Source: a virus
Length of the DNA stretch: 38,568 nt
Strand: one strand, 5' to 3'
IMG/VR virus record: IMGVR_UViG_3300028283_000171
Span: 1-38,568 of that record
Positions 1-6,673 of this stretch are shown here, piece after piece. A program made the position numbers and the translations under genes. The notes under the pieces are model-generated. The model did not search any database. It was not told the DNA's origin and was given only the letters and a program-made list of their open reading frames with translations. The number at the start of each line of letters is the position of its first letter. Position 1 is the stretch's first letter.

Positions 1-67
1 ATGAGTTCTTTAGCATATATGCTTATATTCAAGGGTTGAATCGAAGTCAAAGGATATTTTCATTAGG

Positions 68-92
68 CAAAGATACAAAAAATATTTATATA
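68..92 (-). promoter_or_regulatory. Possible promoter reading off the left edge
   Basis: On the minus strand TATATAAATA (83-92), which contains the T4 late box TATAAATA, is followed by TATCTTTG (68-75), a match to the TAnnTTTG -7 box of Bacteroidota promoters. It lies just downstream of the glycosyltransferase terminator, so it would begin a new unit whose gene starts left of about position 16. Short AT-rich motifs arise easily by chance and no -33 element is clear. Confidence 0.3.
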
Positions 93-97
93 AAAAA

Positions 98-119
98 AGC
101 CCCAAAAAATTCTGGGGCT
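98..119 (-). terminator. Rho-independent terminator of the glycosyltransferase gene
   Basis: A 7-bp stem (AGCCCCA at 98-104, TGGGGCT at 113-119) has an 8-base loop and is followed on the minus strand by a run of Ts. A second T-run on the plus side means it could also act in the other direction. It starts 6 bases after the stop codon of the adjacent minus-strand gene. Confidence 0.9.
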
Positions 120-124
120 ATTTT

Positions 125-1396
125 TTATGGTTGAACTAATAATTCTATTGGAATTATATAGTTCGCTATTGTTTCAATTTCTGGATTAGTCATCATTAAA
201 TCAAATCCTGTTTCAGTCCAACAGAAGTCGTCTGCACCGAGTTCAATTAATCTATCTCTTATAAGATTATTGTAATAACTAGCAAAATAATTTACTAATC
301 TTTGTATTTCACCGTTTCTTGTGAATTGTGAATTAGACGCGTCCTTTTCGAAATATTGTATATAACTAAGAACTGGCATTTTTGCCATTTTTGTGTAAAG
401 GAAAGTTCTTATCATTAACTCGTAATCATCAGCAACGTGTACATATTTATTATGTCCACCAATAGCTTGATATACTTCTTTTCTCCAACTTCTAACGTGA
501 TTAGGTGCACCAACAATATGTCTAATAGTTTTAGAATTTATATTTGGGGCCAAAGCGGTCTTGTAATATTTATCTTTATATGTGTAGTCCATATAACCAC
601 CGTAACCAAATGCCCAACTATTACCGTAATCTACTATATCTGTACTATCTTCGTATTGTTCACAAACTAAACCGTAAACAAATCCGATATCATCAGAGTA
701 TAGGTAAGATCTACATAAATTATCAAGACAACTATCAACGAGTTCGTCGTCGTGATCAACTTCTACCAAAATATCACCGTTGGCTAAACCGAAGGCAAAT
801 TTTTTGACTTCCCCAATAACACCACTAGGTTTATTTCTTCTGAATAATTGGATTCTATTATCTTTTTTAGATAATTCATTTATATAGTTATATGAAGTCA
901 TATGATCAATAGGGGAATCGTCTACTACAATCCATTCCCAATTTGTATTTGTTTGTTTTAAAATAGATTCATATAATCTTTTCAATTTAAAAATTGGTGT
1001 CATGTATAGTGTAGTGATTACAGAAAATAACATATGTGATTTATGAACAGTTACTTTTAAGAACATTCCCATTAACTCTTCTGCAATTTCTTCTGGTGAT
1101 AAAGTTACAGGTAAAGATAACCATCTCCTATTTTCTTCTATTCTAGCGTTGTAAAGATTTGGAAATCTTTTCCCCGGTATGAGATGTTGAGTCTCTAAAG
1201 GATCTGATGTTATATGCTTATCTTCAAGAAAAGTCAATATAATCTGAGGGTTAAATGTAGAAAGAACCTCTTTTAGATTTGAATCGTCTTTCATTTGTAA
1301 AAATTCAAAATCTCTATTACTAGCATATATCTCTCTGGATTTTATTAAGCTGGTATCTATTTCATTTTCGTTAATTATTAGTACTCTTATAAACAT
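125..1396 (-). CDS. Family 2 (GT-A) glycosyltransferase with N-terminal extension
   Basis: The 423-aa protein is probably a nucleotide-sugar-dependent glycosyltransferase. Residues 121-360 look like a GT2 domain. They start with the FSVITTLY strand and continue with VVDDS (158-161, nucleotide binding) and a DxD-type metal site DHDD at 214-217. A later ADDYEL (322-327) sits where the catalytic acid is expected. The first 110 residues look like a separate domain that I cannot name. The gene is a single unit, with a T/A promoter motif 19 bases before the ATG and a terminator behind it. Lying next to the capsid genes, it could modify virion glycans, host surface sugars or modified DNA bases; the sequence does not say which. 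Confidence 0.85.
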   Translation of the reverse strand: MFIRVLIINENEIDTSLIKSREIYASNRDFEFLQMKDDSNLKEVLSTFNPQIILTFLEDKHITSDPLETQHLIPGKRFPNLYNARIEENRRWLSLPVTLSPEEIAEELMGMFLKVTVHKSHMLFSVITTLYMTPIFKLKRLYESILKQTNTNWEWIVVDDSPIDHMTSYNYINELSKKDNRIQLFRRNKPSGVIGEVKKFAFGLANGDILVEVDHDDELVDSCLDNLCRSYLYSDDIGFVYGLVCEQYEDSTDIVDYGNSWAFGYGGYMDYTYKDKYYKTALAPNINSKTIRHIVGAPNHVRSWRKEVYQAIGGHNKYVHVADDYELMIRTFLYTKMAKMPVLSYIQYFEKDASNSQFTRNGEIQRLVNYFASYYNNLIRDRLIELGADDFCWTETGFDLMMTNPEIETIANYIIPIELLVQP

Positions 1397-1415
1397 AGCG
1401 CGATTTTTTTATTTT

Positions 1416-1425
1416 TATATATTAA
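1416..1425 (-). promoter_or_regulatory. Putative late promoter TTAATATATA
   Basis: Minus-strand TTAATATATA ends 19 bases before the ATG of the glycosyltransferase gene. It belongs to a motif set (TWWATATATA, 18-25 bases before starts) found in front of nine units in this window. Confidence 0.6.
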
Positions 1426-1447
1426 ATCATTGTGGTTCGAAGTGATT

Positions 1448-2200
1448 TTAAAAATTACAAAATCTTAAAATTTTGTGTTCATTTAAGGAAAGGAAATCTT
1501 TTATTAAAAATTCTATCTTATTTTTATCTAAATAACTTATATTCAATAGTCTAATGTCGTTCTTTTTACAATATAATTTCTTTAATTCGTCTCTCTGTTG
1601 TATTATTTTAAAAGCTTCTTCGCCCCCAAATATATCATATGATGCAAAATGCTGTTCACCATCAAACTCTATACAAACGTTATAGACAGGAAGATAGAAA
1701 TCAAAAGATAAACAGTTCTTAAATTTTAAATCACAAAACTTTTTTTCTTGGATGAAATTTATATTAAATTTTTTGAGAATAATTCCAATTTCTCTCTCAC
1801 CCTTGGACTCACTACAAATTGGACAGCCTTGTTTTCTATTTACGTGATCTCTTGGTTTTTGTGGAAAATCTCCGTGTTCTGGACAATTTATGATAACTTT
1901 TATTCTACCAGTGATGTAATCTACTTTATCGTAATTATATTTATCACCATGTATAATTCTAGCTTTTCTTATGAAATCTTCTTTTGTATCTGTAATTTTT
2001 TCTAGTGCACAATATTTACATCCTCTTTTTTTATGTGTATGTGAATGTAAAGTCATATGAAATGGACCGTGTTTTGGACAAATAATATCAACATAATCGT
2101 TCATAGATTTATGTTTTTTTATCAAAGAATAATCATAGGCATTATTATGAATTTTATTTGCTTTATCTATAATATCTTGTAAATTGTTTCTCTTAGACAT
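1448..2200 (-). CDS. Free-standing homing-type endonuclease (zinc ribbons plus PD-(D/E)XK-like nuclease)
   Basis: The 250-aa protein has two zinc-ribbon repeats. The first uses C41-x2-H44 and C61-x2-C64, the second C106-x2-H109 and C126-x2-C129; each begins with a CPxHG signature of the DUF723 type. A C-terminal nuclease core follows (SFDFYLP at 166-171, IEFDGEQH at 177-184), like Vsr/PD-(D/E)XK enzymes. This arrangement is typical of selfish endonucleases next to conserved phage genes, and here it follows the capsid gene. I start it at 2200 because the 14 upstream codons run into the capsid terminator. A TTAATATATA motif lies only 5 bases before this ATG, so the transcript may be nearly leaderless, or the motif may not be its promoter. 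Confidence 0.8.
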   Translation of the reverse strand: MSKRNNLQDIIDKANKIHNNAYDYSLIKKHKSMNDYVDIICPKHGPFHMTLHSHTHKKRGCKYCALEKITDTKEDFIRKARIIHGDKYNYDKVDYITGRIKVIINCPEHGDFPQKPRDHVNRKQGCPICSESKGEREIGIILKKFNINFIQEKKFCDLKFKNCLSFDFYLPVYNVCIEFDGEQHFASYDIFGGEEAFKIIQQRDELKKLYCKKNDIRLLNISYLDKNKIEFLIKDFLSLNEHKILRFCNF

Positions 2201-2205
2201 ACAAT

Positions 2206-2215
2206 TATATATTAA
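2206..2215 (-). promoter_or_regulatory. TTAATATATA motif before the endonuclease
   Basis: This is the same decamer as at other late units, but only 5 bases separate it from the ATG instead of the usual 18-25. It may be fortuitous or give a nearly leaderless mRNA. Confidence 0.3.
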
Positions 2216-2230
2216 AAAATAAGAACAAAA

Positions 2231-2262
2231 AAAGACCCCCAATCACATTGTCGGGGGTCTTT
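2231..2262 (-). terminator. Rho-independent terminator of the capsid gene
   Basis: A perfect 10-bp stem (AAAGACCCCC at 2231-2240, GGGGGTCTTT at 2253-2262) with a 12-base loop is followed on the minus strand by a T-run. It ends transcription about 40 bases after the capsid stop codon and before the endonuclease ATG, so the endonuclease would need its own promoter. Confidence 0.93.
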
Positions 2263-2303
2263 AGAGTCACTATGATAATTAGATTATCACTAGTTAGATT
2301 AGA

Positions 2304-4055
2304 TTAGATAAGTACACCGTTTGTGTCGGTAACTTTAATAGCCATAAATTGCTTCTCGGGAAAGAATCCGATATCAGCTACTGCATATCTTGATCTTATT
2401 AACATGCGTGGTGCCCATGTAGCTTCTGAAATTAAGCTGATAGACTGAGCCATCAAATAAGGGATAAAGAGAAGACCTGGTTGGTCAACTGAGTTCTTTC
2501 TTCCTAAATAGATGTAGTTATCATCCCATCTCATGTAAGGATCTACATAGATTGCGATTTGTCCAACATTACCCATTGGGTAGAGTTGTCCGTTGGTGTT
2601 CAACTTACCAGCGTTAACTGGGTTGATTGTATAACCAGCGATATCTTGGATAACGGAAGCTAAGTTACCGTTTGTTACCAAATATTGAGCTGGTCCTATT
2701 CTACCATCTGTTGCGATGAAGTTAGAGGCATTGTTCAATTTAGCGATAAGCTTTCTTTGAACTGAGTGAGTTGTTTCACCCATACCTGTACCAAGGTGTG
2801 TTAAGTAATCATCAACGTTTAAGTCGAATTTGGATGTTACACCATCAACGGCCTTAGGAGCTGTGTAAGAAACTCTGTTCTTAAGAGCGAGGTTTCTAAT
2901 TTTACCAACGATTTCCTTAGAAATAACTTGGGTAAGTTCGTTAATAAGAACTCCTTCAAGTTTTTGAACGATATCCATACCAGTTGCGGCCTTGATATCT
3001 TCAATTTGGGTTCTCTTCAATGTTGAGGAGATTTCAATGTCACCAACTTGTACTGACTTGGTAAATACGTCAGGACCGATTACACCTGGGTAGGTTTTTT
3101 CATCTTGGTATCTGGTCATTGGACCTTCCCAACCATTTTCCATATTTGATTGCCAGCCTGCGCTGAAACCTGGAATGTGATCTTCGAGTAAGGATACTAA
3201 TTCAATTGAGAATGTAGCACCTGATGCTGTGATACCAGTTGTGGTTAAACCAGTTAAAGTAGCAATACCTGATGCTAAATAATCAGTAATTGCTCCAGTT
3301 TGTGGGAATGTATTGAGAGCTGCGTCCCAAATATTTCCTGTTCCTGATGCGTCTTGTGGAACTAATGATCCAACTGAGAAGCCAGCTTGTCTGTAAATTC
3401 TGAACATTGGGTGTCCATCAATTCTGGAGAATCCTAAGAATTCCATCCAGTTTGTGTAAGTTACAGGAGGTGTAGAGAAATAAGTTACTGCTCCACCTGC
3501 ACCAATATGTACCCAACATCTCTTGGTTAAACCACCAACTCTTTCTTGAATGCTCAATAAATTGAGTTGTAATTGGATAGCTTGTTTTAAAAGTAAATCT
3601 GTAGCTGTGCTAGTTGTTTTTACTTTGAAAACTAATGGTCTTTGTCTTGCTTCAGCGTCCTCACGGATACCATCACCATAAGCATTGTCATACTTAAAGT
3701 CAACAAAGAGTAATTCGATTCTTGGAGAAGCAGTTGGTTTAACAGCTACTAAGTCCAAACCGATAGTTTGAGCGGCAATCTTCATTGCTACTGGGAGTAA
3801 GTTTTGAGCTACGTCACCTGAACCAATTGTTCCATCAGCTTGCCAAGTTGCACCTGGAATTGTGGAGATTACTGGAGCAAGAACTCTACCCATACCATTT
3901 TGATTTAATGTGGCATAACCAACATTTTCATTCATCTGATGCATTTCTGCATACTCGGACATCCATGCTCTTTTTTCATCATCAACTACTCTGAGAGCGT
4001 CTAAGATTGGTGCCCATTTTTTCATTGCTTTCGCACTGTCAACTATAAAATTCAT
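2304..4055 (-). CDS. 23: Major capsid protein, T4 gp23-like
   Basis: This 583-aa protein forms the hexameric capsid lattice. Several blocks match T4 gp23 as I remember it. GDIEISSTLKRTQIEDIKAA with the following GMD and EL..VIS.EI corresponds to the gp23 E-loop/helix region. The C-terminal block with WAPRMLIRSRYAVA corresponds to the strand near the gp23 C-terminus. T4 gp23 is cut by gp21 after about residue 65; the best matching place here is after MNE (residue 43), before N-V-G-Y-A-T, so the first 43 residues may be a removable delta-domain. It is a single-gene unit with its own promoter motif and a strong terminator. GC at its third positions looks higher than in neighbouring genes, as expected for a highly expressed protein. 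Confidence 0.93.
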   Translation of the reverse strand: MNFIVDSAKAMKKWAPILDALRVVDDEKRAWMSEYAEMHQMNENVGYATLNQNGMGRVLAPVISTIPGATWQADGTIGSGDVAQNLLPVAMKIAAQTIGLDLVAVKPTASPRIELLFVDFKYDNAYGDGIREDAEARQRPLVFKVKTTSTATDLLLKQAIQLQLNLLSIQERVGGLTKRCWVHIGAGGAVTYFSTPPVTYTNWMEFLGFSRIDGHPMFRIYRQAGFSVGSLVPQDASGTGNIWDAALNTFPQTGAITDYLASGIATLTGLTTTGITASGATFSIELVSLLEDHIPGFSAGWQSNMENGWEGPMTRYQDEKTYPGVIGPDVFTKSVQVGDIEISSTLKRTQIEDIKAATGMDIVQKLEGVLINELTQVISKEIVGKIRNLALKNRVSYTAPKAVDGVTSKFDLNVDDYLTHLGTGMGETTHSVQRKLIAKLNNASNFIATDGRIGPAQYLVTNGNLASVIQDIAGYTINPVNAGKLNTNGQLYPMGNVGQIAIYVDPYMRWDDNYIYLGRKNSVDQPGLLFIPYLMAQSISLISEATWAPRMLIRSRYAVADIGFFPEKQFMAIKVTDTNGVLI

Positions 4056-4075
4056 TTTTTTAAGTTTTTTTTTAT

Positions 4076-4085
4076 TATATATTTG
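4076..4085 (-). promoter_or_regulatory. Putative late promoter CAAATATATA
   Basis: Minus-strand CAAATATATA lies 20 bases before the capsid ATG. The leader between them is almost only A, with no Shine-Dalgarno sequence, as is common in Bacteroidota. Confidence 0.6.
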
Positions 4086-4132
4086 ATTTAAAAAGTCATT
4101 TTTTCCAAAACGCTTGATCCATCAAACAATAA

Positions 4133-6556
4133 TTACCTTTGTAATCTTTTTAAATATGCTTCTATCTGATTATCACTAAGTTTGGTGTTATCAAATTTGT
4201 TATTACTTTCTTTTAACAAAGTCACCTTACCCATGTTTTTCTTTGCATATTCATGGAGATTTCTACTATTCCAGAAACTTTCCATTTTTTCCTCAGTCAA
4301 GTTTGTATAGAATTGTGCGCTACTTAAAATACTACCTTGTACTTCTGGTTTTAAGCTCTCCCAAATAGGTCTAAGATCGGCAGGGAGATTGTCGATCAAT
4401 GTTTCATTAAAGCTTCTTTCGGCTGTGGTTAATGCCTTAGCCATAATTGTTAACACTTCATTCTCGTTTGTATAATATTTGCTTTCGTTCATTGCAACTA
4501 CTACTTTTTCTTTATCTTCTTGTGAAAGGTTGTAATAAGCAGCCTTTTTTCTTTCAGATAAAAATTCTAAGAAATGAGGATTGTTGTCTTTAGAGGCCTC
4601 ACGTTTTTTGGACTCATTTATTTGCTTTAAGATCAATTTCTTTAATGTGTTTTCTGAATCATAAATTCTGTCACCAATGATTGATAACCTAGATTCTTGG
4701 ATTTCTTGAACTTCGCCAGTATCAGATAATTTAACAACAGCGATTCCATTATCAGCATTCATAGCTAAAATTTCACCTGTTTTATCATCATCTATTTTCA
4801 CAACTTGACCTGGAGTTAATTCAGATTTACTTTCCTCATCTTGGATTTCTTGTGCATTTACTCCTTCTACGTCAATATCCTCATCCTCTTCACCTTCAAG
4901 ACCTTGAGCCTGACCCTGAACTTGACCTTGGGCTTGTGCCTGTGGTTGTGCTCCTGGTTGTGCTTGACCTTGTGCTTGTGCTGGTTGAGCTTGAGTCATA
5001 TCATCCATAGTTTCGTCTTCATCGTAATATTTCGCAACTGAATCAGTTTTAAAATTACCCATTTTTTGTTCTGGTGAATCGATACCTTCTTTTATCATGG
5101 TTCCTTTTGAATTTAGTTTTTCAGCGATATACTTATTGTATTCGATGTTTTTATCTATTGCTTCAGCTAAATAATTACCGTAAGCGATGTTGTCTGTTAA
5201 ATTTTCAGCGATGTATTCTGAATACTTAATACTGTTATCAAGTTGTTCACCTACATATTCTGTGTATTTAATACTGTTATCAACGTGTTCGGCGATATAT
5301 TCAGCATATTTGATATTGTTATCAACATGTTCTGCAATGTATTCAGCGTACTTAATGTTGTTATCAACGTGTTCTGCGATGTATTCTGCGTAAGCGATAT
5401 TCTTTTCAAGATTCTCAGCTACATATTGTGAATAATCAATAGATTTATCAAGATTTTCAGCAATGTATTCTGAGTATTTGATAGTATTATCAACATTTTC
5501 AGCAATGTATTCTGAGAAATCAATTGATTTGTCTAATGTTTCAGCGATGTAATTTGCGTAATCGATAGATTTATCTACGGCTTCTGCAACGTATTCTGTG
5601 TAGTTAATTGCTTTTTCGAGCTCACCGGCTAAATAGTCGTTGTGTTCGATAATTTTCTCAGTCTTGTCTTTAGTTCTTTCCAATCTGAGTTCTAACTTTT
5701 CGTTGGTTTTTTTAATCTTTTTGTTTTCTTGGACTACTACCTGCATCGTTTCTGCTAAGTAATCAAGATAGGAGGCTATTTTCTGGAAGCCTTCTTGGAA
5801 GGAATCATACTTCTCATATAAATCATTCAACTTGGCTGGATCAAAGTCGCCCTTTGTAACGGCTTCATTGATTTCACTTTTTGCTTTTGTGATTTGGTCT
5901 GTTAAATAATTCGAGTACTTTTCCATCTGTTCTTTTGTTACAAATTCATTTTTATCCATATTGAACAAATCGTTTATTTTTGACTCGTCGGATATATCAT
6001 ATATCCTAAAGTTAGCACTCTCATTGAATCCCAACGATTCATTGATTGTGCGGAGTTCCATTTTAGCAGAACTAAATCCGGGATCAGCCACTGCATCATA
6101 GGTAAAAAGTTTTTTAATAGTTACTTCGCCATTAGACTCTGTTATACCTGCGGCGCGTGATGAAACAAAAATAGGGCATCCATCATCTATCAGCGCTTGG
6201 GCTTCTTTACCCCAGTGAGTATTTAGTAATCTAATTTCACCATCTACTCTATTCTTTTCTTTTACAAAAAAAGCACTTTCAACTGTATGAGATACCCTGC
6301 CTAAACTAGTATCAAAAACATCTGGATGATCAAATTCCCCATATACCACACCCAGTGTTTTCTTTCTCTCTAATAATTCTTCTAAATGGGGCAAAAATCT
6401 ATCAGCTTGATATATCCTGTCATTTCTATTTTTCACATTAAACTCTGTGAAAATACCACCAAGGATATACTGACGCTTCCCGGACGGAGCGACAGCTTCA
6501 TTTATTTTTTTTAAACCATTAATAGAATTTTCAACAATAAGAACGTTTTTTATCAT
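4133..6556 (-). CDS. 21: Fused prohead protease (gp21-like) and scaffold protein
   Basis: This 807-aa protein joins two jobs that T4 splits between gp21 and gp22. Residues 28-170 are the protease: NRNDRIY at 43-49, GEFDHP with the probable catalytic His77, FVSSR with Ser132/133, and YDAVADPGF (153-161) with the Asp. Residues 200-305 look coiled-coil. Residues 305-482 form about twelve 14-residue repeats. A Gln/Ala/Pro-rich linker (about 515-560) follows, then a small basic/acidic domain starting LTPGQVVKI and a helical tail. LKKINE-A near residue 20 fits the gp21 self-cleavage rule. The scaffold would line the prohead interior and be digested on maturation. A late-promoter motif lies 24 bases upstream; no clear terminator follows. 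Confidence 0.88.
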   Translation of the reverse strand: MIKNVLIVENSINGLKKINEAVAPSGKRQYILGGIFTEFNVKNRNDRIYQADRFLPHLEELLERKKTLGVVYGEFDHPDVFDTSLGRVSHTVESAFFVKEKNRVDGEIRLLNTHWGKEAQALIDDGCPIFVSSRAAGITESNGEVTIKKLFTYDAVADPGFSSAKMELRTINESLGFNESANFRIYDISDESKINDLFNMDKNEFVTKEQMEKYSNYLTDQITKAKSEINEAVTKGDFDPAKLNDLYEKYDSFQEGFQKIASYLDYLAETMQVVVQENKKIKKTNEKLELRLERTKDKTEKIIEHNDYLAGELEKAINYTEYVAEAVDKSIDYANYIAETLDKSIDFSEYIAENVDNTIKYSEYIAENLDKSIDYSQYVAENLEKNIAYAEYIAEHVDNNIKYAEYIAEHVDNNIKYAEYIAEHVDNSIKYTEYVGEQLDNSIKYSEYIAENLTDNIAYGNYLAEAIDKNIEYNKYIAEKLNSKGTMIKEGIDSPEQKMGNFKTDSVAKYYDEDETMDDMTQAQPAQAQGQAQPGAQPQAQAQGQVQGQAQGLEGEEDEDIDVEGVNAQEIQDEESKSELTPGQVVKIDDDKTGEILAMNADNGIAVVKLSDTGEVQEIQESRLSIIGDRIYDSENTLKKLILKQINESKKREASKDNNPHFLEFLSERKKAAYYNLSQEDKEKVVVAMNESKYYTNENEVLTIMAKALTTAERSFNETLIDNLPADLRPIWESLKPEVQGSILSSAQFYTNLTEEKMESFWNSRNLHEYAKKNMGKVTLLKESNNKFDNTKLSDNQIEAYLKRLQR
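5111..5644 (-). repeat. About twelve tandem 42-bp repeats encoding Y-x-E-Y-I-A-E units
   Basis: The scaffold part of the fused protein has units of exactly 14 residues with consensus YxEYIAExxDxxIx, from HNDYLAGELEKAIN (residue 305) to YNKYIAEKL (ending near 481). Two adjacent units, YAEYIAEHVDNNIK, are identical in protein. The periodicity is kept at the protein level with scattered DNA differences, so the array is old or under selection. Each unit contains [IV]-A-E, which fits the T4 gp21 cleavage rule. Confidence 0.95.
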
Positions 6557-6580
6557 TATCGTTTTAACTTATTTTAGAGG

Positions 6581-6590
6581 TATATATTAG
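6581..6590 (-). promoter_or_regulatory. Putative late promoter CTAATATATA
   Basis: Minus-strand CTAATATATA lies 24 bases before the ATG of the protease-scaffold gene, downstream of the portal terminator. Confidence 0.6.
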
Positions 6591-6641
6591 TTAAAAAAAG
6601 CCTATTTTTTCCATTTCAAGGTTGTTACGATAATAGCAATA

Positions 6642-6669
6642 AAAAACCCCACTTAATAGTGAGGTTTTT
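6642..6669 (-). terminator. Rho-independent terminator of the portal gene
   Basis: A 12-bp stem with one C-A mismatch (arms 6642-6653 and 6658-6669, loop TAAT) is followed on the minus strand by Ts. It begins just after the portal stop codon at 6674. Confidence 0.85.
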
Positions 6670-6673
6670 ATAT

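Noticed and set aside
2201-2242. N-terminal extension of the endonuclease (14 codons)
   Set aside because: It runs into the capsid terminator hairpin and the T/A motif; the ATG at 2200 fits the family better.
4108-4130. TTGATCCATCAA hairpin after the protease-scaffold stop as a terminator
   Set aside because: The stem is short and no T-run follows on the minus strand.
5187-5431. Repeat array with 42-base period, considered as CRISPR or a noncoding repeat
   Set aside because: The period is an exact multiple of three, the frame is intact and there are no unique spacers; it is a coding repeat of the scaffold.
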